64,000 nucleotides of DNA from Streptomyces griseoviridis (GTDB lineage: Bacteria; Actinomycetota; Actinomycetes; Streptomycetales; Streptomycetaceae), in NCBI RefSeq assembly GCF_005222485.1, contig NZ_CP029078.1, positions 248,001 to 312,000 on the forward strand, in the 5' to 3' direction. The position numbers were made by a program, and so were the translations under genes. Below are positions 35,102 to 42,894 of the stretch, in pieces (the stretch's first letter is position 1; each line of letters begins with the position of its first letter). Under the pieces are notes generated by a model. The model made no database searches. It saw only the letters and a program-made list of their open reading frames with translations, and was not told the origin of the DNA.

Positions 35102-36585
35102 GGGGTGCCCCCGGTGACCAGGGTGCGGCGGTCCGTCTTGCCCGCGCGGGTGGTGGGGAGGCTGGTGTGGCGCTGGAAGCGGCGCGGCATCAGGTGCGGC
35201 GGGAGCGAGCGGGCCAGCTGGGCGCGGAGGGTCGCGTCGGTGGTGGCGGCGAGGTCGCCGGTGAGGTGGGCGAGCAGGTAGAGGCGGCCCCGGTCGTCGG
35301 TGTGCGGGGCGATCACCGCGCCGGTGACGCCCGGCAGGGCCAGCAGCGCGCCCTCGATCTCGGCGGGGTCGACGCGGTGGCCGCGGATCTTGAGCTGGCG
35401 GTCGGTGCGGCCCGCGTAGTGCAGTCCGTCCCGCTCCCAGCGGCCGAGGTCGCCGGTGCGGTAGAGGCGGGCGCCCGGCGGGCCGTAGGGGTCGGGCAGG
35501 AAGCACTCGGCGGTGCGGGCGGGGCGTCCGCCGTAGCCGCGGGCGACTCCGGCGCCGCCGATGTACACCTCGCCGACCGTGCCGTCGGGGACCGGCGCGA
35601 GGTGCGCGTCGAGGACGCGGACCACCGTGCCGGCCCGGGGTCTGCCGACCACGTCGCCGCCCGGGTCGGGGGTGGCGGGGACGTCGTGCCTGGTGGTGGT
35701 CATGGTGCACTCGGTGGGGCCGTACTGGTTGACGAGCCGGCCGGGGGCGAGGGTGCGGCCGCCTGCGGCGAGGAAGGGGCGCAGGGACTCGCCGCTCGAC
35801 GCGACCAGGGTGACCCCGGCCAGCGGGTCGGCGAGTCCTGGCCGGCCCGCGAGGTGGGCGAGGAAGGAGGGGGTGACGCTGAGCAGCGCGGTGACCCGGT
35901 GGTCGCGGACGGTGCGGGCGAACGCGTCGGGGCGCAGGACCCGGGCCCGCTCCACGATCACCAGCCTGGCGCCGGCCAGCAGCGGGGCGAAGGTGTCCCG
36001 GATGGAGGCGTCGTAGCCGAGCGGCGCGGTCTGCAGGGCCACCGTGTCGGGGCCGAGGCCGAAGGCGTGGGCGGTGTCGCGCAGATAGGCGTCCAGCGCG
36101 CCGTGTTCGACCAGGACGGCGCTGGGCTCCCCGGTGCTGCCCGAGGTGTGGCTGACGTAGGCGAGGGCGTGCGGGTCGACGGGAGGCGGGGGCTGGGCGT
36201 CGGTGGGCGCGGGCCGGTCCAGGAGGACGGCGGGGACGCCCAGGTCGAGGGCGTGGGCGTGCGCGGAGGTGGTGACCAGCAGGCGGGCGCCCGCGCTGGT
36301 CACGAAGGCCGCGAGCCGGTCGCGGGGCTGGCCGATGTCCAGGGTGAGGAAGGCGGCTCCGCAGCGCAGGACCGCCGCCATGGCGGCCACCGCGTCGAGG
36401 CCGTGCTCGACGGCGACGGCGCACACCGTCTCGGGGCGGGCTCCGCCCGCGCGCAGCAGCCGGGTCAACTCCTCGACGCGGGCGGCGAGTCGGGCGTAGG
36501 TGACGGCGCCTTCGGGGGTGTCGAGGGCGATCCGGTCGGGGTGTCTCGCCGCGTGCGCGGCGATGTCGTCGGCGATGGTGCGCAT
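35098..36585 (-). CDS. Stand-alone NRPS adenylation domain
   Basis: A single A domain (495 aa) that should activate an amino acid as its adenylate and load the free PCP. Motifs A5 (NQYGPTE), A7 (YRTGDL), A8 (GRTDRQLKIRGHRVDPAEIE) and A10 (TRAGKTDR, catalytic Lys) are present. The A3 phosphate loop is altered: TSGSTGEPSAV has Ser155 in place of the usual Lys and Ala in place of Gly. My by-eye pocket code is D-A-R-S-A-S-Q-M-T, which I cannot match to a known residue; Asp235 argues for an alpha-amino acid. Start and stop both overlap neighbouring genes. Confidence 0.9.
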   Translation of the reverse strand: MRTIADDIAAHAARHPDRIALDTPEGAVTYARLAARVEELTRLLRAGGARPETVCAVAVEHGLDAVAAMAAVLRCGAAFLTLDIGQPRDRLAAFVTSAGARLLVTTSAHAHALDLGVPAVLLDRPAPTDAQPPPPVDPHALAYVSHTSGSTGEPSAVLVEHGALDAYLRDTAHAFGLGPDTVALQTAPLGYDASIRDTFAPLLAGARLVIVERARVLRPDAFARTVRDHRVTALLSVTPSFLAHLAGRPGLADPLAGVTLVASSGESLRPFLAAGGRTLAPGRLVNQYGPTECTMTTTRHDVPATPDPGGDVVGRPRAGTVVRVLDAHLAPVPDGTVGEVYIGGAGVARGYGGRPARTAECFLPDPYGPPGARLYRTGDLGRWERDGLHYAGRTDRQLKIRGHRVDPAEIEGALLALPGVTGAVIAPHTDDRGRLYLLAHLTGDLAATTDATLRAQLARSLPPHLMPRRFQRHTSLPTTRAGKTDRRTLVTGGTP

Positions 36586-38906
36586 CAGGACTCCCCCGCG
36601 CCGGTGACGGTCGTGTCGACGGCCACGAACCTCAACTCCGAGGTGTAGCGGCGGCCTTCGTCGTCGGTGAGCCAGGCCTGCTCCGGGGTGGGCAGCATCT
36701 CGCTGATCCGCAGCCGGGCGCCGGGGTCCTTGCGGGCGAGCCTGCGGGCGGCCTTGGCGAGGATGGTGAGGTAGACGGGGCTGTCGAAGTCGACGTAGAA
36801 CGGGCGGGGTTCGGTCGGGGAGACGATGAAGACGAAGCGGGGCAGGTCGTGGCGGCGGCGCCAGTGGCGGGCCTTGACGAAGCGGCCGGCCTCGTCCTTC
36901 TCGTCGATGAAGTCGGCCTCGCTGACGGGCAGTTGCCAGGTCTCGCGGGCCACCACCATGCGGTCGATGGTGATGCGGGGGGTGTGGTCGCCCTCGGGGC
37001 GCAGGGTGAAGCGGTCCATGACGCGCTGGGTGAGGGTGTTGGCGTAGACGTCGAGCAGGTCGTGTCCCGTGCCGTCGGGGAGCACGGCGGTGAGGCGTCC
37101 TGCGCGGTCCTCCACCAGGACGTCGGCGCCGAGCACGGTGCGGGGGCGGTGCGGGTCGCCGGTCTGGTCGACGAGGGCGATGTAGTGGTCCTGGGGCCGT
37201 TCGAGGGACGGCCGGCTGCGGGTGGACCACTTCAGCGGCAGCTCCTTCGGCAGCATCGGCAGCAGCCGCGGGGCGGGGAAGTCGCGGGTGGTCTCGGCGA
37301 GCAGCTCGTCGCGGTCGGGGTGCTGGTGGACGAAGAGGGAGGCGCCCATGGTGTTGAGGGCGCAGTGCATCTCGCCGAGGACGAGGTCGACGTCGGCGCG
37401 GGCGAGGGCCGCCTCGTCGTCCGCGATGACCAGCACGTCGGGGCTGATGTAGCGGGCCAGGGACCAGCCGTCGCCGGGCTCGTCGAACTCGGCGCGTACC
37501 GCGTCGGCCAGTTCGGCGGTGGTCGCCCGGACGCTGCGGGCGCCCGGCGGGACGTCGAGGACGCGGCTCCACTTGGCGCGGAGTTCGGCCTGCACGCTGT
37601 CGATCAGGGCGCCGGCGTCGGGGTGCGGGGAGGGCAGGGTGTGCAGCCACAGGGCGGCGATGTCGACGGGTCCCTCGGCCCGCAGCCGGTCGTGGACGGT
37701 GCGCAGGCGGTCGCGGATCAGGTCGGCGAAGCGGTTGGTCATCCAGCGGGCGGCCGTCAGGCAGAGCTGGAGCGGCTCCAGGTGGGCGAGGAGTCCGGCG
37801 CCGGCCGTGGCGGTGGCGGCCCTGCGGGCGTCGGAGTACACCAACCCCCGGCAGGGCGCGGTGCGTTCGCCCTTGGCGCGCTGGGCCTCGCTGTCGGTGA
37901 GGGTGGCGAAGTCGGCTTCCAGGGCGGTGATCGCGGCGGTCAGGGCGGTGGCGTCGGCGCCGGCCGCGCGGACGGCGTCCCGGCCGTTCTCCAGGACGGC
38001 GAGGCGGCTCAGCGCCCTCTCCCGCGCGGCCTGGTCGGGGACGCGCTCCAGGATGGCGCGCAGGGCCTGGTCGGGGTGGGTGGCAGCGGGTACGTCGAGG
38101 CGCCGCTGCGCCCATCGGCGGGTGATCAACCGGTCGACGACGGCGGCCACTTCGTCGGTGTCCCGGCCGAGTTCGGCGGCGATGGCCGCGGTGTGCCGGG
38201 TGCCGTCGCAGCGTTCGAGGACGGCGAGTTCGTCGGCGTCGGCCGGCTGGGCGGGGCGTCCCGGTACCCGGACGGTGCCGTCGGCGATGCGGGCGAAGGA
38301 GACCCGGCGCGGCGGTATCCAGCGCATCAGGTCGGCGTCCTCGGCGAGGACCTTGGCCAGCGCGTCGATCGCCCAGCCGGAGAAGTACACCTCCTGCGCG
38401 GCGAGGAAGCCCTCGCCGGGGTGGACCGTCACGGCCTCGGGCGCGGCCTGGTCCCAGTGCCCCCAGCCGACCGGGCCGAAGAAGCCGATGGTGTCGTTCT
38501 TGACGCAGAACCGCTGCCAGTAGTGCGCGACCAGTTCCTCCCGCTGGCGCGGCATGCTGCTGCGGCTGTCGACGCCCGGCCTCCAGCGCAGGAACGGCGC
38601 GATGCCGGTGCGCAGGATGGCGGGGTTCTGCCAGGCGAGGGCGGCCTGGAAGCGGGGCTGGGCGGCGACCTCCTGGAGGTGGCGCGCGGTGGTGACGGCG
38701 GCCTCGGCCAGCTCGGCGGTGAAGTCCTGCCACTCGGGCCCGGAGAGGTCGCTGCCGGGGCCGAACTTGTCGGCGGCCTCGGCCAGTCCCGGCGGGGCGA
38801 GCCGCAGGACGCCGTCGGCGGGGAAGCCGGGGCCGCGCAGGGCGAACTGCTCCCACAGCCGCCAGCCTCCGCCCGGCAGCAGGACAGCTGCGTGTTCGTC
38901 CGACAT
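36585..38906 (-). CDS. LanB-type dehydratase N-terminal (glutamylation-domain) protein, copy 2
   Basis: The product (773 aa) is paralogous to 31422-33710 along its whole length and also lacks the elimination domain. It shares ALRGPGFP near the start, the K136-NDTIGFFGPVGW segment, and RPFYVDFDSPVY near the end. AAGGAG precedes the ATG at 38906; the frame remains open upstream to 39404 but without a start site and through the divergent promoter region. It is the first gene of the operon and its stop overlaps the A-domain start by one base. By family it should use aminoacyl-tRNA; with a PCP and A domain beside it, a carrier-bound amino acid or the NRPS product is a possible acceptor. That is inference. 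Confidence 0.82.
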   Translation of the reverse strand: MSDEHAAVLLPGGGWRLWEQFALRGPGFPADGVLRLAPPGLAEAADKFGPGSDLSGPEWQDFTAELAEAAVTTARHLQEVAAQPRFQAALAWQNPAILRTGIAPFLRWRPGVDSRSSMPRQREELVAHYWQRFCVKNDTIGFFGPVGWGHWDQAAPEAVTVHPGEGFLAAQEVYFSGWAIDALAKVLAEDADLMRWIPPRRVSFARIADGTVRVPGRPAQPADADELAVLERCDGTRHTAAIAAELGRDTDEVAAVVDRLITRRWAQRRLDVPAATHPDQALRAILERVPDQAARERALSRLAVLENGRDAVRAAGADATALTAAITALEADFATLTDSEAQRAKGERTAPCRGLVYSDARRAATATAGAGLLAHLEPLQLCLTAARWMTNRFADLIRDRLRTVHDRLRAEGPVDIAALWLHTLPSPHPDAGALIDSVQAELRAKWSRVLDVPPGARSVRATTAELADAVRAEFDEPGDGWSLARYISPDVLVIADDEAALARADVDLVLGEMHCALNTMGASLFVHQHPDRDELLAETTRDFPAPRLLPMLPKELPLKWSTRSRPSLERPQDHYIALVDQTGDPHRPRTVLGADVLVEDRAGRLTAVLPDGTGHDLLDVYANTLTQRVMDRFTLRPEGDHTPRITIDRMVVARETWQLPVSEADFIDEKDEAGRFVKARHWRRRHDLPRFVFIVSPTEPRPFYVDFDSPVYLTILAKAARRLARKDPGARLRISEMLPTPEQAWLTDDEGRRYTSELRFVAVDTTVTGAGES
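38447..38606 (-). repeat. Near-identical 160-bp block, copy 2 (partner 33260-33419)
   Basis: Second copy of the block described at 33260-33419, offset 5187 bp, 158 of 160 bases identical. It covers the segment between about residues 100 and 154 of the LanB-like protein, including the KNDTIGFF motif. Confidence 0.85.
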
Positions 38907-38954
38907 CGCGTGCTCCTTCCGGAAAGGGGTTGCGCGGGGGGCCGTGGCCCGGGG

Positions 38955-38988
38955 TGCCGGGCCGCACAGGGGGTGGTGCGGCCCGGCA
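38955..38988 (-). promoter_or_regulatory. Strong hairpin in the leader of the LanB-like operon
   Basis: A perfect 13-bp inverted repeat (38955-38967 with 38976-38988) with an 8-base loop sits 49-82 bp before the first gene of the operon. It lies in the 292-bp gap between this operon and the divergent mbtH-like gene. It could be an operator, a transcript-stabilising stem or an attenuator. The rest of the gap shows no gene. Confidence 0.45.
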
Positions 38989-39198
38989 GGACCGTCGGTC
39001 CGCGCCGCCGGGATGCCGGGCGCCCCCGCCGGAGAGCACCGTCCCGCGCCGGGGCACCCGGTCACCAGAGAAGTTCCGGCAGCAACGCGTGCCGAGGGCT
39101 CGGCGTGTTCGGCCCTGACCCGGCGCGGCGGCCCCCGGCACGCTGGCCACGTCGGCCCCTGACCTGTGGCCGGCCCCATCACCTGCGGGAGGTTCACC

Positions 39199-39450
39199 GT
39201 GACGCAATCCACCGACGCGACCGGCGCGGGCGGCGAGGAGTCCCGCCCGGACACCGACGAGGTGTACCTCGTGGTGCGCAACGACGAGGAGCAGTACTCG
39301 ATCTGGCGGGCGGACCGTGAGCCGCCGGCCGGCTGGTACCGGGAGGGCCTGAGCGGCACCCGGCAGCAGTGCCTCGACCACATCGGTGTGATCTGGACGG
39401 ACATGCGTCCGCTCAGCCTGCGCCGCCGGCTGGCCGGGGCAGATGTCTGA
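39199..39450 (+). CDS. MbtH-like protein
   Basis: The product (83 aa) is a small NRPS accessory protein that binds A domains and aids their folding or activity. The family signature is complete: EEQYSIW, PAGWYREGL, and CLDHIGVIWTDMRPLSLR. The GTG at 39199 has GGGAGG seven bases upstream. It overlaps the phosphopantetheinyl transferase gene by 8 bp. Likely partners are the stand-alone A domain and the NRPS A domains at 52559-64000. Confidence 0.95.
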   Translation: MTQSTDATGAGGEESRPDTDEVYLVVRNDEEQYSIWRADREPPAGWYREGLSGTRQQCLDHIGVIWTDMRPLSLRRRLAGADV

Positions 39451-40219
39451 GGGCCGATCGGGTCGGCTCCTGGACCTGTCGGCGCACGCTCCGCCGACCC
39501 GGCCGCCGGCGCGGCTGTGCCCCGCCGTGCTCGACCTGTCCGGGCTGCACGGCTTGGACCCGCCTGGTCCGCGTCCGCTGCGGGAGCCGCTCGAGCTGTA
39601 TCTCGCCCAGGTCGGCGCCCAGGACGAACAGGCGCTCCAGCGGGCCGGGGAGCTGCTCGACGCGGAGGAGCGGGCCCGCGCCGCCGCGTTCAGGCACGAC
39701 CGGGACCGGGACGCGTATGTCGTCGCGCACGCCGCGTTGCGCGGGGTGCTGAGCGTGCTGCTCGGGGTGCGCGCACAGGCGCTGCCGTTGGCGCGTGACC
39801 CGTGCGCGGGCTGCGGCGGTCCGCACGGCCGTCCGACGCTGCGGACGCCCGGGGTGCACTTCTCCCTGTCGCACAGCGGCGGCCTGGTGATGGTGGCGCT
39901 GGCCCCTGAGCCGGTCGGTGTCGACGTGGAGGGGCTGGCCACCGTGCGGACGGTGCTCGGCGCGCAGTCGGCGCTGCACCCGGCGGAGGCGCGGGAGCTG
40001 GCGCTGCTGCCGGAGCACGGGCGTCCTGCCGCGTTCACCCGGGCCTGGGTGCGCAAGGAGGCCTATCTCAAGGGCCTGGGCACCGGGTTGGTGCGCGATC
40101 CGTCCCTCGACTATGTGGGGACCGGGCCCGCGCCGCGCTCCCCGGCGCCCGAGTGGACCCTGCGGGACGTGCTGGTCCCGTCCGGGTACGCGGCGGCGGT
40201 GGCCCTGCGCACGCCGTGA
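39443..40219 (+). CDS. Sfp-type 4'-phosphopantetheinyl transferase
   Basis: The product (258 aa) transfers the phosphopantetheine arm of CoA to carrier-protein serines. The magnesium-binding motif is VGVDVE and the second motif is WVRKEAYLKGLG. FSLSHSGG, a CoA-binding segment, precedes them. It overlaps the MbtH-like gene, so the two form a small accessory operon ending in the strong hairpin at 40341-40382. It should activate the PCPs of this region. Confidence 0.95.
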   Translation: MSEGRSGRLLDLSAHAPPTRPPARLCPAVLDLSGLHGLDPPGPRPLREPLELYLAQVGAQDEQALQRAGELLDAEERARAAAFRHDRDRDAYVVAHAALRGVLSVLLGVRAQALPLARDPCAGCGGPHGRPTLRTPGVHFSLSHSGGLVMVALAPEPVGVDVEGLATVRTVLGAQSALHPAEARELALLPEHGRPAAFTRAWVRKEAYLKGLGTGLVRDPSLDYVGTGPAPRSPAPEWTLRDVLVPSGYAAAVALRTP

Positions 40220-40340
40220 GGGAGCACCGCTGGGCCCCGTACGGCTCGCGCGCGAGGACAGCACGAGGAACGCCAAGAGCACGGAGAACGCGAAGAGGAC
40301 GGAGAGGACGGAGGTTAAGGAGAGTACGGAAAGTACGGAC

Positions 40341-40382
40341 AGCACGGCGGGGACCGGCCGCTCGACCGGTCCCCGCCGTGCT
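40341..40382 (+). terminator. Long perfect hairpin after the PPTase gene
   Basis: A perfect 17-bp inverted repeat (40341-40357 with 40366-40382) with an 8-base loop lies 121 bases after the PPTase stop. It is one of the strongest stems in the window. It lies between purine-rich and pyrimidine/GT-rich simple repeats. Confidence 0.7.
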
Positions 40383-40488
40383 GTCGTGCCGTCGTGCCGT
40401 CGTGCTGTCCGTACTCGCCGTGCTGTCGTGCCGTCGTGCCGTCCGTACTCGCCGTGCTGTCGTGCTGTCGTGCTGTCGTGTGTGGACG
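40383..40488 (+). repeat. Degenerate tandem repeat of an 8-bp unit, GTGCYGTC
   Basis: About a dozen copies of GTGCTGTC or GTGCCGTC, interrupted twice by CCGTACTCGCC, follow the terminator stem. The opposite flank (about 40258-40340) is an imperfect repeat of ACGGA and AGTACGGA and is partly complementary, so longer stems could form. The 337-bp interval 40220-40556 holds no credible gene. Confidence 0.65.
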
Positions 40489-40556
40489 GCCCCGCTGTGC
40501 GGGGCGGTTCTTCACCGCTTCCGCACGTCCGGGGCCGGTCGTCCCACGATACGATC

Positions 40557-41303
40557 ATGTGCGTGACCGCACCGGAGCCGACCATCCTCGCCACGTCCGG
40601 AGGCCACCGTGCCGGCAGCCGCAGCCGGGTGCTGTTCGACGCCCTGGTCCACCACGCGGTCGACCTCTCGGGCGTGCACGGCAGGCGCCCGCGCGTCCTC
40701 TACGTCGGCACGGCGGTCGGGGACGCGGAGCACGTCGCGGCGCGGATGGTGGAGGCGGCCCGGGTGGCGGGCTTCGACCTGACGCCGTTGCAGCTGTTCC
40801 CGATGCCGAACGTCGAGGACGTCGAGGGCACGGTGCTGGGCCATGACGTGGTCTGGGTGATGGGCGGCTCGGTGGCCAACCTGCTGGCCGTGTGGCGGGT
40901 GCACGGGCTCGACACGGTCATGCGGCGCGCGTGGCGGGCGGGCGTGGTGCTCGCCGGGGTCAGCGCCGGTTCGATCTGCTGGTTCGAGGGCGGCACCACG
41001 GACTCCTTCGGCCCCGAACTGCGCCCGGTGACCGACGGGTTGGGCCTGCTGCCGTACGGCAACGGCGTGCACTACGACTCCGACCCGGGACGGCGTCCAC
41101 TGATCCACCGGCTGGTCGCCGACGGCGTCTTCAGCGCCGCCCACTGCACCGACGACGGGGTGGGCCTGGTCTACCTGGGCACCGAACTGGCCGGCGCGGT
41201 CACGGAGTTGCCGGGCAAGGCCGCCTATGTGGTGCGGCGTGAGGGCGACCGGGTCGTGGAGGAGCGGATCGAGCCGCGCCCGCTGCCGACGCCCGCCTAC
41301 TGA
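40557..41303 (+). CDS. Peptidase S51 family protein (dipeptidase E/cyanophycinase-like)
   Basis: A 248-aa protein of the S51 serine peptidase family. The nucleophile elbow is GVSAGS (Ser136), and FEGGTTDSFG follows where the family has its substrate loop. Family members cleave after Asp in short peptides or degrade cyanophycin. No signal peptide is present. The ATG at 40557 and a GTG at 40563 are both possible and neither has a clear ribosome-binding site. It lies between the PPTase gene and regulators of the RiPP-like locus. It could process or detoxify a peptide product, or be an unrelated housekeeping gene. Confidence 0.85.
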   Translation: MCVTAPEPTILATSGGHRAGSRSRVLFDALVHHAVDLSGVHGRRPRVLYVGTAVGDAEHVAARMVEAARVAGFDLTPLQLFPMPNVEDVEGTVLGHDVVWVMGGSVANLLAVWRVHGLDTVMRRAWRAGVVLAGVSAGSICWFEGGTTDSFGPELRPVTDGLGLLPYGNGVHYDSDPGRRPLIHRLVADGVFSAAHCTDDGVGLVYLGTELAGAVTELPGKAAYVVRREGDRVVEERIEPRPLPTPAY

Positions 41304-41557
41304 CGCCCCCCGGCGGGGCCCCTCACCGGCAACGCGCCTGCACCGCACGCCTCTTGACGACGTTCGACGGGCGACGAACGACGATCGACGTGCGACGCCG
41401 CCGCGGGTGACGGTCGCCGGACACGCGAGCGCGCGGGGTGACGGGTGGACCGTAGGGCCTGGGTGGCCCGGTCCTTCGTTCCCGTCCCCCGCGTCGTCGC
41501 GTCGTCTGCGCCCCGCGCGGCTGTCCCGCGCGGTGGCCGCCCTGTGGTCCCCTCCGG

Positions 41558-42286
41558 TCAGACCAGGCCGTGGCGTACCGCGTGGGCGACCGCGTGCGAC
41601 CGGTTGCGGACCTGGAGTCGCGCCATGATCTCGTAGATGACGTTCTTGACGGTGTGCTCGGAGCAGCCGAGCAGCCGGGCGATGTCCGCGTTGGCGTACC
41701 CGTCGGCCATGAGGCGCAGCACCGACGCCTGGCGGACCGTCAGGGCGGCCGTCCCCGGCCCGGTGGAGGCCGGCTCTCCCGGCCGGGCGCCCGCGACCAG
41801 CAGGTGGGAGAGTTCCGGGTAGGGGATGCTCGGATGCGGGTGGGCGGCGCGGCAGACGGCCGCGGCGAGGGTCTCCGCGGTGAGGTCGGCGGCCCGCAGC
41901 ACGACCGCCCCGGCCCGCAGCGCCAGCAGCAGACCGGTCCTGGTGACGGTGTCGCACACCAGGAGCAGCGGACCCGTCTCCTGTCCCGCGCGCAGCGCCT
42001 GCTCGGCGTCGGCGGTGACGACCACGGTGACGGCCCCGGGCACCCCGGGCTCGAACACGCAGACGAGGCCGGCCTGTCGGGCCAGCGCCCGCACCCGGTC
42101 GGCGCCCCGCGCGACCGTCACCCGGACGACCCCGGGCCCGGCCGGTCCTGGCGGCACGGCGGACACGGGAGGCGTGACAGGGGCGGGAGACGCGACAGGG
42201 ACAGGAGAGGCGGCGGGCGGCGCGGGCGGGGTCGGCGCGGGCAGCGGGGCCGGTGCGGGGCGCGGCGGCGCCAGGGTCGGGGTCAC
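41558..42286 (-). CDS. LuxR-type regulator with Pro/Ala-rich N-terminus
   Basis: The product (242 aa) has about 50 low-complexity Pro/Ala residues, an alpha/beta domain resembling a degenerate response-regulator receiver (about 55-165), and a C-terminal LuxR/NarL helix-turn-helix (about 178-240) with LTVRQASVLRLMADGYANAD and EHTVKNVIYEIM. The receiver lacks a clear phospho-acceptor Asp. Its GTG start overlaps the stop of the next LuxR gene (GTGA at 42286-42283), so the two are co-translated and may act together. Confidence 0.85.
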   Translation of the reverse strand: MTPTLAPPRPAPAPLPAPTPPAPPAASPVPVASPAPVTPPVSAVPPGPAGPGVVRVTVARGADRVRALARQAGLVCVFEPGVPGAVTVVVTADAEQALRAGQETGPLLLVCDTVTRTGLLLALRAGAVVLRAADLTAETLAAAVCRAAHPHPSIPYPELSHLLVAGARPGEPASTGPGTAALTVRQASVLRLMADGYANADIARLLGCSEHTVKNVIYEIMARLQVRNRSHAVAHAVRHGLV

Positions 42287-42894
42287 AGGAGACCCGCCCG
42301 GAGCGCGTAGGCGACCGCGTGGGCGCGGTTGCGCAGCCGGAACCGCTGGGTGATGTCGTGGACGACGGTGGTCACGGTGCGCGGCGAGTAGGAGAGCCGC
42401 TGGGCGATCTCCGCCGTCTCGTGGCCGTCGGCGACCAGCCGCAGCACCGAGCGTTCCCGGTCCGACAGCATGCCGTCGGACCAGCCGCCGCCGTCGTGGC
42501 GGGCCTCGGCCGGGCGGTCGAGGACCTCTTCGAGCAGTCCTGGCGGCAGGGTGCAGTCGTCGCGGGCCGCGGCCAGGACCGCGTGGCCCAGCCGGGGCGC
42601 GTCGGCCTCGCGGCGCAGCAGCAGGCCGCGGGCGCCGGCGGCGAGGGTGTGCAGGACGTCGCCCGGGGCGAGGGCGCCGGCCACCAGGACGACGGCCGGG
42701 CACGTCCGGTGGGTGCGCACGGTGCGCACCATGTCGAGTTCGGCGGGGCCGAGCCGGTCCACGGTGAGGACGGCGACCCGCGCGTCGCCCGGCTCGCACA
42801 CGGCGAGGTCGGGGCAGGCGAGCAGGGTCGTGCGGGTGCCTGCTTCCAGCACCGGGTCGAGGGCGACCACACCGACGGATACGGGTGCTCCCAT
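42283..42894 (-). CDS. LuxR/NarL-type regulator, partner of the adjacent one
   Basis: A 203-aa regulator with a receiver-like N-terminal domain (about 5-110) and a LuxR helix-turn-helix (about 140-203, LSDRERSVLRLVADGHETAE and PRTVTTVVHDI). Its last residues (HAVAYALRAGLL) resemble the end of the neighbouring regulator (HAVAHAVRHGLV), which suggests an old tandem duplication. It reads divergently from the LanM-like gene across a 604-bp G-rich gap and is the obvious candidate to control it. Confidence 0.87.
   Translation of the reverse strand: MGAPVSVGVVALDPVLEAGTRTTLLACPDLAVCEPGDARVAVLTVDRLGPAELDMVRTVRTHRTCPAVVLVAGALAPGDVLHTLAAGARGLLLRREADAPRLGHAVLAAARDDCTLPPGLLEEVLDRPAEARHDGGGWSDGMLSDRERSVLRLVADGHETAEIAQRLSYSPRTVTTVVHDITQRFRLRNRAHAVAYALRAGLL

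Noticed and set aside
36585..39404. A longer start for the second LanB-like protein
   Set aside because: The extra 166 residues have no ribosome-binding site, run through the divergent promoter and hairpin, and are absent from the paralogue.
35098..40056. A 1652-codon minus-strand open frame spanning the LanB-like, A-domain and upstream region
   Set aside because: Only its 35098-36585 part is real (the A domain). The rest is an Arg/Pro-rich shadow of the LanB-like gene in another frame, a common effect of high GC.
40315..40515. A 66-codon minus-strand frame rich in Thr, Ala, Arg and Gln in the repeat region
   Set aside because: It is the translation of the simple repeats and terminator stem, with no start site or conserved features.
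42283..42894. A two-component system
   Set aside because: The receiver-like domain suggests one, but no histidine kinase gene is present nearby and the phospho-acceptor is unclear.
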